64,000 nt of DNA from Tubulanus polymorphus (GCF_964204645.1 NC_134026.1:14412450-14476449); one strand, 5' to 3'. Shown: positions 23,247-34,190, counted from the stretch's first letter. Made by a program: numbers and translations. The notes: generated by a model not told the origin, from the sequence alone.

Positions 23247-26150
23247 CTTTCAATTTCAATTTCAATTTTCAATTTCAATTTATTTCATAAGAAAGCAAGT
23301 TATAAGAATATTTACAAATAGAATAAAAAATAAAATTAAGAAGTTTTTCTTATGAGGGCCAAGCAAAGGCCAAAAGGCCGCTATAGCAAGCACCCTTGAA
23401 AAGCAAAAAAAAAAGAAAAAAAAGAAGAGAGAGAAAAAACAAGGAAAGACAATGAAGAATAATGAGGATGAGATAAGCGAAGAGAGTTATTTAGGAACAA
23501 TTATAACAGTTGGGGTTATCGCAGAGATGGGTGTTAGAGTAGCTGGAGGTGAGAATGTATTTTGTTTTGCGTCTGAGAGAATATTTACTGGTTGAAAATG
23601 AATTGCTTGTAAGTTGTAGATTTTGCCAAATTTTTATAAGATTCTTAGAAATATTAGATTTACAGTCGATGTCAGGTTTAGTTTGTTTTGATAGTGATGA
23701 ATAAGTGTGATCAAGCTGGATGTGTCTTTGTGAAGTTGAAAGTGTAAATGTAGAAAGTTTGTCGAGGGTGAAAAGAGATACAAAATATTGTGGCGGTGAC
23801 TTCATAGTTTGCTGGATGAAAAGGGTGGTTTTTAGAGTCAATACATCATTTATTTTTAGGACATTTAGTTTTTTGAAGAGTGGGTCAGTGTGGGCTGTGT
23901 ATTTCGATTTTGTGATGATTCTAACGATTTTCTTTTGAAGAAGACATTTTTTTGTTTTGTTTGGAGAGAGTCCCCAGGTTATTAGACGGTAGGTCAGGTG
24001 TGGGTAGATGAGGGTGTGATAACGTGTTAAGAGGGATTGTGTATCGAGGATGGGTTTTGATTTGTTCATGATACCTATTATTTGTGATATTTTCTTGTTT
24101 ATTTTATTGATATGTGGTGTCCAGTTGAGATTTTCGTGAATGGTAAGGCCAAGGAAATTTATTTCAATGACTCGCTCTAGTAGAGAATTGCCAATTTTTA
24201 TTTGAAAATTTGGATTTAAGAAAGGTTTACGTTGGTGATGATGGAAAATATTGTATTTTGTTTTGTCAAGGTTTGGAGTTAGTTTATTGGCTGATAGCCA
24301 ATCGTATAGGAAATTTAGGTCAGAATTGATGTTTTGTACTAGAGTTTCAAAATTTTTGTGAGATGCTAAACAGTTAGTATAATCTGCAAATAGTATATAA
24401 TCTATAAATAGTGTATAGTGCAAATAGTATATAAGTGGTTAGAGCATTTGTGAATATCATTAATGTAGATTAAAAAGAGGAGAGGGCCGGGAATCGAGCC
24501 TTGAGGGACGCCTATGTTAGAGAAGAGTGGAGAAGAAACAGTGTTGTTGACGGAGACTAAATTTTGACGGTTAGATAGATAAGAAGAGACCCAATCTAGT
24601 GCTAATCCTCTTATTCCATAGTGTTCGAGTTTAGAAAGTAGAATATTGTGATTGAGAGTGTCGAATGCCTTAGAGAGATCAAGAAATATACCTATTGTCC
24701 ATTCGTGATTGTCGAGGGATTTTGAGATTTTATCAGTAAGTTCTAGAATGGCGTGTTCAGTGGAATGATTTTTTCGAAAGCCATATTGATTTGGGAAAAG
24801 CTGGTTGTCAATGAAGTTAGATAAGCGTTTATGAACTAGTTTTTCGTAGATTTTAGAAATGGAACTTAGTAGGGAAATTGGTCGATAGTTTTCAATTTGA
24901 TCTTTATCATTTGTTTTGTGGAGAGGTATTATTTTTGCGATTTTAAGATTATCGGGGAAAATACCTGTTTTGAAAGATTGATTTACTAAATATGTTAAAG
25001 GAAGGGAAATATGGTTGACGATTTCTTTTAGGATATGAGTGGAGTTGCAGTCTTGACCTGTTGAATGTTTTGTTTTAAGGCTTTTTACTATTTCATTTTC
25101 ACAAGTTGGAAGAAGGAAAAAATTTGTATTTGATCTTGGTACCTTAGAAAGATAATGTTTAGAGGAGAATTGAGAATCTGGAATTTTGGATGCTAATTTT
25201 TCACCGATCTGGTTGAAATGGCTATTGAAAGAGTTTGCAATAATTTCTGGATCAGTAATGTCTGTAGGGTTAATTTTGAATGAGTGAGGTAAGTCGTGTT
25301 TGTTATTGGTTTTGCCAATTATTTCTTTGAGGATCTTCCATGTGTTTTTAATATTTCCGCTTGCAGATTCTAGAGATTGTTTATAGTAATCTTTCTTTGA
25401 GATTCTAGTTATGGATTTAAGTTTGTTCCGATATGCTTTGAATTTGTGTTGTTCTATGGCCCGGGTGGTTTCACTTTTTATGGATAGTAAGTGTTTGTAT
25501 TTTTTTATCTTTGTTATAGATAGATTGAATTATTCCCTTGGTTATCCATGGATTTTTTGAGACGTTATATTTGTTTAGTTTGATTGTTTGAGTGGTGGTT
25601 TCAGAGGCTTTTATGTTTGAGACAGTTGTTGAAAAAGAGGCAAAAGCCAGGTTAGTAGATAAGTTGTTATTTGAGAGAGATTGAAAGTCAGTATCATCTA
25701 GTTTGTTGCATATGTTCTGTATTCCGTGCCTAGTGATTGTCTTTTTGGTTTTTGTGAAATATTTATTTGAAGTTTGTTTTTTTTATGACTACAGGCGAAA
25801 GTAAAGAAGTGATCAGAGGGTGTTGTCGTTAGAATTCCAGAGTAATAGTTATTGTAAGAATTTGTAAAAATGTTGTCAATAAGGGTAGCACTGTGGTGAG
25901 TTACTCGTGTCGGTAAAGTGATGAGAGGAGTGAAAGAGTTTGTTGTCATTAATTCCAAGAGTTTGTTGTCATTAATTCAAAGAAGTTAGAACTGAGTTGA
26001 TTTGAATTTGATTTAATAAGGTCGATATTGAAGTCGCCACAGATAAAGATCTCAGACTTAGGGAATTTTAGTTTGGAAATTTCACATTCAAAAGCTTGAA
26101 GTAAGTCCTTGGTATTTGAAGCTGGAGGTTTGTAGACGATGCCAATTATT
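23247..26150 (-). mobile_element. Non-LTR retrotransposon (CR1/Jockey-like), truncated ORF2
   Basis: On the - strand this is the second half of an apurinic-type endonuclease plus a full reverse transcriptase, ending at a 3' tail of TTGAAA-like short repeats (23247-23285). Endonuclease signs are GIVYKPPAS (about 26145-26120), ICGDFNIDL (about 26050) and SDHFFTF (about 25830). Reverse transcriptase signs are ENYRPISLLSSISKIYE (about 24890), LDLSKAFDTLNHNIL (about 24680-24640) and IGVPQGSIPGPLLF (about 24500). The catalytic box reads FADYTN at about 24390-24373, with GAT-TAT where FADD is expected, so this copy is dead. It is frame-broken in several places. The 5' end abuts a hairpin element at 26151. 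Confidence 0.85.
23491..24423 (-). pseudogene. LINE reverse transcriptase C-terminal part
   Basis: The longest open stretch of the LINE (310 codons) covers the palm end, thumb and C-terminal region. It starts just before the catalytic box, which is mutated from FADD to FADY (codon TAT at 24381-24379, read on the - strand). Downstream, DWLSANKLTPNLDKT is the usual post-catalytic block. The C-terminus ends with CDNPNCYNCS, a short cysteine motif. Confidence 0.8.
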
Positions 26151-26400
26151 AGGGTTTTCTGTTTCTTCACAGAAAACCCTATTGAAATTCGCGTGATTAT
26201 TATTATTTTGTTCCCCTTTTCCACGCAGTTTTTGTTAAAAGTGTAAAGGCTTCCTTACCTTACCGCTGTCGCCGATACAATCCGTATGATATCCTTCAGC
26301 TCACTTCAATCTCCAGATACTGCATGGGAATTTTGATAAATCCACGTTATAAAGGCACTGTCGAGCCGTAAACATCGGAAATTTGACTCCGTTCAATTAG
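26151..26400 (+). repeat. Dispersed repeat with terminal hairpin, copy 2
   Basis: It starts with hairpin AGGGTTTTCTGT-TTCTTC-ACAGAAAACCCT (26151-26180) and continues with the same ordered landmarks as 14212-14410: TTATTATTATT, CCACGCAG, GTAAAxAGGC, CCGCTGTCGCCGATACAATCCG, TTCAGCTCAC and GAGCCGTAAACATCGGAAA. On the - strand the hairpin is followed by CTAA|T, compatible with, but not proof of, a Helitron 3' end. Confidence 0.6.
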
Positions 26401-27036
26401 TACCCATGCTTTCTTTCCGAAATTTCTCTCTTCTTTATGAGGAAGAGCTATCGAATTATTCCCTCTCTTCTCCACAATCAATTTTATGAATTTATTGCTC
26501 AGCGGGTCCGAGTCCAATAGTTTACGAGTCCGGCGTTCGCGTGTCTGACAGGTTTACGGGCATTTGTTTGTTACTTCTTTAATATTTTTGATTTCTTGTT
26601 ATTCCGGTTATTGCTGATCAGTTCATGTAACCAAAAGCGTCAATAAACAGATTTTGAATTGATCAAGTTTAAATCAAGGTCGTTGAGTCGCGGAGGGCTA
26701 CTAGAATTACGGTGCAGAATTACGTTCGTCTCAGAGAGAAAACAAAGGACAGAAAAGTATCAGGTGATTATCGATAGCCTACTACGGTACACACAGTTGA
26801 CAAACAGTGTTAGGCCTGTGCCGGTTGGTGCGTACTGGGAATAAATATACTGGTTGGTCAGTTGGTCCGGTTGTGAAGTGTGGAAGCTAAGAAGAAAGCC
26901 TACCGGTATTTATTTGTCTAATAGGCCTATTATATAGTAGCCAATACCATTTTTTAAGTACGAAGTTGGTATACGTATGTGACTGTATGGTGATATCAAC
27001 AGGTTAACCGTACGTGAGTTCCCTAAAAACGCCGTA
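26401..27036. other. Left flank of Polinton A, no gene recognised
   Basis: GGCCTA-rich unique DNA. The last bases are part of a 24-bp local tandem, CCGTACGTGAGTTCCCTAAA plus AA(C/T)G, whose other units lie just right of the element (45595-45640). Polinton A therefore inserted into a small tandem repeat. Confidence 0.6.
27031..27036 (+). repeat. Target site duplication of Polinton A (left)
   Basis: GCCGTA directly precedes the element's AG terminus and is repeated at 45595-45600. A six-base duplication is the hallmark of Polinton integrases. Confidence 0.9.
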
Positions 27037-27415
27037 AGTAATAGGGGTAATAGGCTTTCATACCAAAGGTCGAGAGGTCGAGAAAGTAAAAAAATAAAAA
27101 ATAAATTCTCGCACACTCGAATTTACTTTTTATTTTTACTCACTCGCCCCTTCAACCTTTGATATGAAAGCCTATTACCCCTATTACTCTTAAAATATTC
27201 ATATACATGAATAACATTTAAATTGACAGATTATTCAATATAAAAGTGTAAGCCCTTATAGAATAGATATATAGATATATTTTAAACATTATTTCAATAT
27301 TCATATTTGTATGAGTTAGATTTTTAAACATTAAAAGTGTTAGTTAAGTGTAATTGAAATAATACATGATATAAATCATTGAACTTCTAAAATCAATTTT
27401 AATAAAAAATTTAGT
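27037..27415 (+). repeat. Terminal inverted repeat, left (A)
   Basis: Pairs with 45255-45594. The outer 152 bp (27037-27188) is itself a near-perfect palindrome centred on CTCGCACACTCGAA. The inner part contains ATATTCATATACATGAATA and a long AT-rich stretch that pairs with the right end up to the start codons of the two outermost genes (polymerase on the left, HNH endonuclease on the right). Both genes therefore start from the same promoter-proximal sequence. Confidence 0.9.
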
Positions 27416-27421
27416 ATTAAA
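27385..27421 (+). promoter_or_regulatory. Class E start block upstream of polymerase
   Basis: The motif AATCAATTTTAATAAAAAAT, then TTxxTATTAAAATGG, abuts the start codon. The same block is found before the OB-fold-like gene, the zinc-finger protein and the HNH gene in A, and at the outer genes of B and D. The role as promoter is inferred. Confidence 0.5.
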
Positions 27422-30400
27422 ATGGAAGCAAATAAGTACTACTGCCCAACATGTAATATCAATATAGATAAATCCCAAAAAGCAAGACACAATAAAACTA
27501 AAACACATTTAGAGAATAAATTGAAACTAGAATATAAAGATGATATATTAGAAACTAAATTAGATGAATTAAAGAATGAAAAAGAAACATACAAATGTGA
27601 TACATGTAATCTATCATTCAGTGATAAAAAGATATTATAATGAACATTTAAAATCTTAAAGTCATATTAGAAATATGAATAATGATATTTTAGGTGAAGA
27701 TTATTTTGATAAAAATAATGATAAGAAACAGAAGACAATTAAAAGCATAAAAAATAAATTAAACAATAAAAGACCATACATGGAAGATGTAAGAAAATAT
27801 ATTAATTTATTGGATAATAAAAAAGATATAGAGATAACCGAAGCATTTAAAAGTGATATTGGTCCAGCAGCTATCGAGTTTAAATTTCATAAAGGAAAAA
27901 CATTAGAAGAAAATAAAAAACATTTAGAAAATATGAAAGAAATAATAAAAATATTAACTGATGTTGAATATCCTAAAATTAGTATATCTTCTAAAGTAAA
28001 GTTTATAAAATCTGAAGATAAACCAATATATAATATAAATTCTCATTCACAACATATTATATATAAACAACATATAGATGATAAATTAGATAAATGTTAT
28101 AATGAAGTAAAAACTAAAATAGAAGAGAAATATTTTGAAGGATCTGGTTTAATATTTGATGAAATAATATTTATGACTTTACATGTGTATAACACAAAAT
28201 ATAATAAGTTAACTAAATCAAAACCAATAGACGAAAATAATGTATCATATTATAAAGAACCAGATATTGAAGCATCAAGTTATATTAAACTACCATTTAA
28301 AACTAATGCTATAATAAATGTACAAAATGAAGATGATAAATGTTTTCTATGGACAATTATAAGTTGCTTACATCCAACAGAAGATATTACACATAGTTTT
28401 AGATTAACAAATTATAAACCATTTGAAAATTATTATAAGATAGATAAGTATCCTGTTATAATTAAAAACATCCCAAAAATAGAAAGAGATAATAATATAA
28501 AGATAAATGTATTTTATTTAATCAAACTACCAAATACAAAAGGTAACAATATAAAACATTATACATTAGAACCTTTATACCTATCAAAAGATTATGATTC
28601 AAACGATGTTATAGATATATTATATTATGAGAATCATTATATGTGGATTAAACAAATAGATTTATTCTTTAGAACAGAAAGTGATCACCATAATAAAATA
28701 TATCTATGTAGAAAATGTTTACATAAATTCAGTAATGAAAGTACATTATTAAGACATAAACAATTATGTGAAAATCATGATTATTGTAACTTAGTTTCAC
28801 CAAATGAAAAGGATAAAATATTAGAATTCAAAAAATATGATTACAAAAATAAAGTTCCATTTGTTATATATGGAGATTTTGAATCATTAAATAAAGAATT
28901 AACTGATCAAGATAGAAAAGAAATATATTATAAAAGAAAGAAATTAAATTCTAATGAAAATGATTTTTTAGATGAACCACCAAAAACAAATACTATTAAA
29001 AAGATTCATCAATCAGCTGCTGCTTTCGGGTTATATATTAAATCTGATTATCCAGAACTAATTGAAAGTGAATATTATCATTATAGAAATGAAAATGTTA
29101 TTAATCATTTTTGTGACTTATTAATTGAATATGAAATAAAATTTAATGAAAAGTTAAATAAAAATAAAGAAATAATTATGACAGAAGAAGATAAAGAAGA
29201 ATTTGTGTTTACAGATAAATGTTATTATTGTGAAAAGATATTTAATTTTAGAGATAAAAAAGTAAGAGACCATGATCATTTGAATGGAAAGTTTAGAGGC
29301 GCTGCACATGAGAATTGTAACTTACAAGCTAAGAAAATTAACTTTGTACCAGTTATATTTCATAATCTATCAGGATATGATGCACATTTATTCATCAAAC
29401 AGTTATGTCATAAAATAGAAGAAATTAATAATGAAATAGAAAGATTCAATTCAAATGGACCAAAAGATAAAATACCAACTTATAAATTTAAAATGTTAGC
29501 TAGAACATCTGAGAATTATATATCATTCCCATTTGGTTGCCTAGGATTTATAGATTCATATAGATTTTTAAATAGTTCATTAGATAACTTATCAAAATCA
29601 TTAGTTGATGATGAATTAAAAATATTAAAGCAACACTACCCAAATAATGATGATTTTCAATTAATGAGATATAAAGGCGCAATTCCATATTCATTTTATA
29701 AATCACATAATGATTTTAATATAACTGAATTATTAAAAGAACAATTCTATGATGAATTAAAAAATGAATATGTTAAAGATGAAGTATATAATAGAACATT
29801 GAATATTTGGAATCATTTAGAATGAAAAATCATGAGCAATTAGTAGATTCATATCTAAAATCAGATGTATTATTATTAACCGATATATTCGAAAGGTTTA
29901 GAGAAACCTAAAATAAACCTAAAATATTTCAATATTGATCCTTGTCATTGTTATTCTAGTCCAGGATTAACATGGGATTGTGGATTAAAATTTACAGATA
30001 TAAAAATGGATTTGTTAACAAATATAGATCAATTATTATTATTTGAAAAATCTATAGGAGGAGGAGTTTCAGGTGTATAAGGGGATAGATATTTCAATGT
30101 AAATGATAACCCTGGATATAAGTTATTATATATAGATGCAAATAATTTTTATGGTTGGGCAATGATGGAACCACAACCTTATGGAGTATTTGAAATAAGT
30201 GAAGTTTTACAACATGAAAACAATGATAAATTTGATTGGAAGAAAAGAATTCTAGATATTGCAGATGATTCAGATACTGGTTACTTTTTTGTTGTAGACT
30301 TGGAATATCCTGAACATATTCATCATATTCATACAGAACAGTTAATGGTAACTCAAGAAGATAAATATAATTATGTAGTACATTATGGAATGTTAATGTT

Positions 30401-31376
30401 TTATCTAAAACAAGGAATGGTTCTAAAAAAAGTACATAGATATATTTCATTCAGTCAATCTAAGTGGTTAGAAAAATATATAGATTTTAACACCAAACAG
30501 AGAACTGAAGCTAAAACTGATTTCGAGAAAGATTTCTTCAAGTTAATGAATAATGCATTCTATGGTTAGACTTGTGAAAATATTAGAAATAGAAATGATA
30601 TTGAGTTAGTTAGTAATGGTAAAAGGATAAGGCATTTACAAACATATCCTAAGTTCATTGGTAACAGAATATTTGATGAAAATTTAGCCGCAGTTAAGAT
30701 GAGAAGAACATCAATGAAATTTAATAAACCAATCTATGTTGGCGCTTCAGTTTTAGAATTATCAAAATTACTAATGTATGAATTCTATTATAATGTATTA
30801 CAACCACTTTTTGGAGAAAAACATATAGAAATATTATATTTTGATACTGACAGTTACATATTAAAGATAAAAACTAATAACATAACAGATGATTTAAAAA
30901 CATTAAAACATCATTTTGATTTTAGTAACTATCCTAAAGATCATGAATTGTTTAGCAATGATAATAAAAATGTTCCAGGGAAGTTTAAGGATGAATTAGG
31001 TGGTGAAGAAATGATAGAGTTCATAGGTATTAGATCTAAAATGTATTCATATAAAACTAAAGAACATGAAGCTAAATAGTTAAAAGGAATAACCAAAAGT
31101 GTAGTAGAAAAGAATATTCATTTCAAAGATTACATCAATTGTATATTCAATGAAGAAGTTAGAAAACATAAGATGAGATGTTTAAGATCTGAAGATCATG
31201 AAATGTTTATTGAGGAAATTGAAAAGATTAGTCTAAACCCATTTGATGATAAAAGATATATTTTAGATGATGGAATTCATACAGTTGCTTATGGTTGTAA
31301 TTTAGATGAATACTTAGAATTTAAAAGAGAAGAAACAAAAGAGAACGAGATAATGAAAAGAATTCTAACGTGTTAA
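27422..31376 (+). pseudogene. polB: Protein-primed DNA polymerase B (Polinton A), broken
   Basis: Replicates the element. N-terminal zinc fingers (27440-27500 and 27590-27660) are followed by a long open frame, 27675-29825. Landmarks: CFLWTIISCLHP (28344), finger LCRKCLHKF...H-x4-C (28710-28770), exonuclease I motif YGDFESL (28869), an endonuclease-VII-like HDHLNGKFRGAAHENCN (29272-29322), and exonuclease II region NLSGYDAHLFIKQL (29362). The palm follows: motif A LYIDANNFYGWAM (30127), motif B KLMNNAFYG (30541) and motif C YFDTDSYI (30838). Breaks: a frameshift and stop near 27633, and stops at 29823 (TGA), about 29908, 30078 (TAA), 30568 (TAG, right in motif B) and 31077 (TAG). Catalytic aspartates DTD are still present. 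Total length would be about 1300 residues, normal for the family. The sequence shows it is no longer translatable as one protein. Confidence 0.92.
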
Positions 31377-31405
31377 TCAAATTTTAATAAAAATATGTAT
31401 TATAA
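31374..31405 (+). promoter_or_regulatory. Class E start block upstream of the OB-fold-like gene
   Basis: AATCAAATTTTAATAAAAAT then ATGTATTATAAATGG, close to the block upstream of the polymerase and the HNH gene. It overlaps the polymerase stop region. Confidence 0.45.
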
Positions 31406-31764
31406 ATGGAGAGTAAACAAGTGCACAGTGAGAACAACAAATCATTTCTAGATAGAATAAAAGATACTTCAAATGTCAAATCAGTAGATTATAAATTTAA
31501 GAAGTTAAAAGAAAAGAATTAATAATCCATAAGAAATATTTAATTACAAATATTGATACAGTTACTAACAAATATGGAGATAAATAAGTTATACACTTAG
31601 AATATGAAGGATTAAAAGGAAATACATATAAATTCAGAACATATTTACCGGATAGATTTCATAGATTATCAAGTGAAGACTTAGAAGAATTATGTTCTGG
31701 AGATTTCTATTTCGTATACAAAGGTAAGAATGAAAAAGGGCACCATGAAATAGATTTCGAATAA
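31406..31764 (+). pseudogene. Small OB-fold-like ssDNA-binding candidate, broken
   Basis: About 118 codons in two frames. The N-terminal part stops after KLKEKN (31520). The remainder in another frame has YLITNIDTVTNKYGDK, a TAA at 31588, then FRTYLPDRFHRLSSEDLEEL and GDFYFVYKGKN. The order (a K-Y-L-I-T strand, T-x-Y-G, L-P-x-R-F, then S-x-E-D-L) recalls a small protein common in Polintons and related viruses that has an OB-fold-like pattern and is thought to bind single-stranded DNA. This is an inference from pattern. It sits directly after the polymerase and shares its start-block class, which fits a replication role. Confidence 0.5.
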
Positions 31765-31781
31765 GAAAATATGTAAAATAA

Positions 31782-32514
31782 ATGGCGGAAAGAATACAGA
31801 ATATTTGTTGATTCTAGAAGGCTTACAAATTATAAATCTCATAATTTACTAGTTCAATTAGATAGGGAATATAAAAATTGTGTTGATTTAAAATTAGTAA
31901 ATATAAGTTTATGTAATTCTTTTTATAATATATCGAATAAAACTGTTGAACATAGAGCCTTTTTAATTTTTAATAAAAATAAAAATGAATGGGCCTATAT
32001 ATATTTAAAACCGGGGATATATAATTTAGATACATTGGCACAAGAAATTAATAGAAAAGCCTGGCACAAGTCAGGTAATAATTCCGGTTTAATATTAGAT
32101 TTTTAAAAAGTGAGAGTTCTGGCTGATATTGAAAAACATAAATTTATGGTAAAAAAACCTATAGCTAAACTGTTAGGAATTCCTCCAGATAAATCTTTTA
32201 CAAATATTGAAGCTACACCAAACTTAATACCTTTTACACACTTTTATATTTATTGCAATTTAACCGATCCTACAAAAACATTCGAAGCAACTAAAGATAT
32301 AACTTGTAATTCTGGTTTACTAAAAATTTTACCATTGAAGAATGTTAAAGAATTTGGAACGCAAATAAATTATAATTTAACAGAATGTGATTTCAAACCA
32401 TGCATTCCTCGTTTTAATAATTTTAGATTAGAAATTAGAAATCATAATGGATACTTAATTGATTTAAATAATTTCCCTGTAATTTATGAATTAGTTATAA
32501 GATGTAGAGAGTAA
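31782..32514 (+). pseudogene. Penton-like minor capsid protein, copy 1
   Basis: About 240 codons. After the ATG there is a frameshift (stop at about 31809 in the starting frame); the main frame starts at YRIFVDSRR. Strand-rich sequence follows: SHNLLVQLDREYKNCVDLKL, NISLCNSFYNI and IYLKPGIYNLDTLAQEIN, then a TAA at 32104. The frame then continues to 32514 with KPIAKLLGIPP, NLIPFTHFYIYCNL and RNHNGYLIDLNNFPVIYEL. Its size, position upstream of the capsid genes and beta-rich pattern fit the single jelly-roll penton/minor capsid protein of Polintons. A second copy is at 33503-34190, and a third, N-terminally deleted copy is in element B (60763-61400). Confidence 0.6.
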
Positions 32515-32534
32515 TTTTTTTCACTATATAAATG
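32515..32534 (+). promoter_or_regulatory. Class L start block
   Basis: The 17-base spacer between stop and start is TTTTTTTCACTATATAA, then ATG. T-run, short gap, TATAAATG. Confidence 0.5.
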
Positions 32535-32849
32535 AATATAACTGTTGGCCCGAGTATATGTTTTGGGTTTGATTTTAAACATGGTAAAGAAATGAGAATT
32601 AAACTAAATGATGTAATTACTGATATAAGAAGTAAATCATTTAACAATGCATCAATGATTAATGAAGAAAATTATAATATAGAAAAAGTAATTGATTTAA
32701 TTAAATCACCTTTAGAATATTATGAATTAAATGAAGATGGAATTATTGTTGATATTAAAAACATATTATCCAAAATATATGATAATCATAAAAGTAGTAA
32801 TGAAATAAATGTTGAATTAATCATCACTAAGATAACTAAAGAGTTTTGA
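32532..32849 (+). CDS. Conserved Polinton protein of unknown function (105 aa)
   Basis: An intact open frame with N-terminus MNITVGPSICFGFDFKHGKE, also conserved in B (60747 downward), where the C-terminal half is interrupted by stops. No membrane segment or known motif. A glycine/phenylalanine-rich N-terminus is followed by a helix-prone charged region. It lies between the penton-like gene and small membrane proteins, so a virion-related role is possible. I do not recognise a wider family. Confidence 0.65.
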   Translation: MNITVGPSICFGFDFKHGKEMRIKLNDVITDIRSKSFNNASMINEENYNIEKVIDLIKSPLEYYELNEDGIIVDIKNILSKIYDNHKSSNEINVELIITKITKEF

Positions 32850-32850
32850 T

Positions 32851-32877
32851 GATAGTAATTTTTTTGATAAATAAATG
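32851..32877 (+). promoter_or_regulatory. Class L start block
   Basis: GTAATTTTTTTGATAAATAA followed by ATG: T-run, 2-6 bases, then TAAATAAATG. Confidence 0.5.
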
Positions 32878-33096
32878 AGTGATAATAAGTGGATAATAAC
32901 TGGATTATATAATGGAGCATTACTATCAGTTGGAACTGTTGGTTATTCAATGGTATTAAAAAAAGTATTCAAAATGGGAAGTGTTAATGTTGATAGATTT
33001 GATATAAACGATATCTTAAAATTAACGTTAGCAGTTACTTTATCTAATTTAACTATTAATTATTTGGAAAAACAAAAATATATTCCTCCCATATAA
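32875..33096 (+). CDS. Small conserved Polinton membrane protein (73 aa)
   Basis: An intact frame MSDNKWIITGLYNGALLSVG... with two hydrophobic segments (about residues 6-28 and 44-62) and the C-terminal tail LEKQKYIPPI. The pattern W-x4-G-L-Y-N-G-A at the N-terminus and K-x-Y-I-P at the end is a recurrent small protein of metazoan Polintons. The B homologue (60163-60383) is frameshifted. Probably a virion or host-membrane protein; the exact role is unknown. Confidence 0.75.
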   Translation: MSDNKWIITGLYNGALLSVGTVGYSMVLKKVFKMGSVNVDRFDINDILKLTLAVTLSNLTINYLEKQKYIPPI

Positions 33097-33123
33097 ATGC
33101 ATAATGTTTTTGCTAAATAAATG
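33097..33123 (+). promoter_or_regulatory. Class L start block
   Basis: CATAATGTTTTTGCTAAATAAATG between stop and start. Confidence 0.45.
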
Positions 33124-33483
33124 GCTTCTGCAATTATAACTATTATAGGATCGGCAATTGTTAACGCTTAAGCATTTACTGGTGGTGGTTATTTATTCAA
33201 GCATATTGATAACAATAGTTCATTAGGAGAACAAAGAAGACATAACTTAGCATTAGAAAAATACAATAAAGCAGCAGAAGAATATAGAGAAAAGAGACAA
33301 AACTATTTGGATTATATTAACAAGGAATTATATGATCAGAAGATTTCACATAGAGATTTTCAATCAGTTGATGATGCAATGAGTTTATATAACGCGGTAA
33401 CCAGTTCTTGGTATATCCTTTCGTTTTCTTTATGTTTTATTGTTTTATTAAGGAAAAATTTTTTTTCTAATGGTTCGATGTAA
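33121..33483 (+). pseudogene. Conserved coiled-coil membrane protein, broken and with replaced tail
   Basis: It begins MASAIITIIGSAIVN with an in-frame TAA at 33169, then KYNKAAEEYREKRQNYLDYI and RDFQSVDDAMSLYNAVT. The intact homologue in B (59716-60138) continues into a PKLSDYYTPSSEQKK block and a C-terminal membrane segment. Here, after AVT, the sequence changes to an unrelated hydrophobic tail and a stop at 33481. This points to a deletion joining foreign AT-rich sequence, likely linked to the duplication of the penton-like gene next to it. Confidence 0.75.
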
Positions 33484-33505
33484 TTTTTTTGTGATATAAA
33501 TAATG
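33484..33505 (+). promoter_or_regulatory. Class L start block (duplicated penton copy)
   Basis: TTTTTTTGTGATATAAATAATG, T-run followed by TATAAATAATG. Confidence 0.45.
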
Positions 33506-34190
33506 GCGGAATTAGAAGAATATAGAATATTTCCTGATTCTAGAAAACTTGCAAATTATACATCACATAATTTACTAGTACAATTAGATAGAGAATTTAA
33601 AAATTGTGTAGATTTAAAATTAGTAAATTTAAGTTTATGTAATTCTTTTCATAATATATCGAATAAAGTCTTGATCATTTAGCTTTTAAAATTCATGTAA
33701 GAAAATTGATAAATGGTTTCATATTTATCTAAAACCAGGATTATATAATTTAGAAACATTAGCGCAAGAAATTAATAAAAGAGCTCGTTTAAAAATGGGT
33801 GCAGCTGCTCGATTTCAAATTAGATTTATTAAAAGTGATAGTTCGAATAAAATAAGAATAAGGTTAACTAATGAAAAACATAGATTTCTAGTAAGAAAAC
33901 CTTTAGCTAAACTGTTTGGAATTCTTCCAGATAGAGATTATTAAATATTGATACTTATACAAATATAATGCCTTTTACCTACAAAAACATTTGACGCAAC
34001 TAAAGATACAATTTGTAATTCTAGTATATTGAATATTTTACCATCAAAAAATGTTAAACAATTTGGAACACAAATAAATTATAATTTAGCTGAATGTGAT
34101 TTCCTTGTATTCCAAAATTTAATAATTTTAAATTAGAAATAAGAAATCATAATGGTTACTTAATTGATTTAAATAACTTTCCTGTAATTA
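33503..34190 (+). pseudogene. Penton-like protein, copy 2 (tandem duplicate), broken
   Basis: Starts MAELEEYRIFPDSRKL and follows copy 1: SHNLLVQLDREFKNCVDLKL, LKPGLYNLETLAQEINK and KPLAKLFGILPD. Frameshifts near 33670, 33940 and 33985 and a missing C-terminus (it ends at NNFPVI) make it a pseudogene. Amino-acid divergence from copy 1 is clear, so the duplication is not very recent, unless copy 2 was brought in from a related element by recombination. Confidence 0.75.

Noticed and set aside
30094-30450. 118-codon antisense frame in polymerase
   Set aside because: Shadow of the polymerase palm region.
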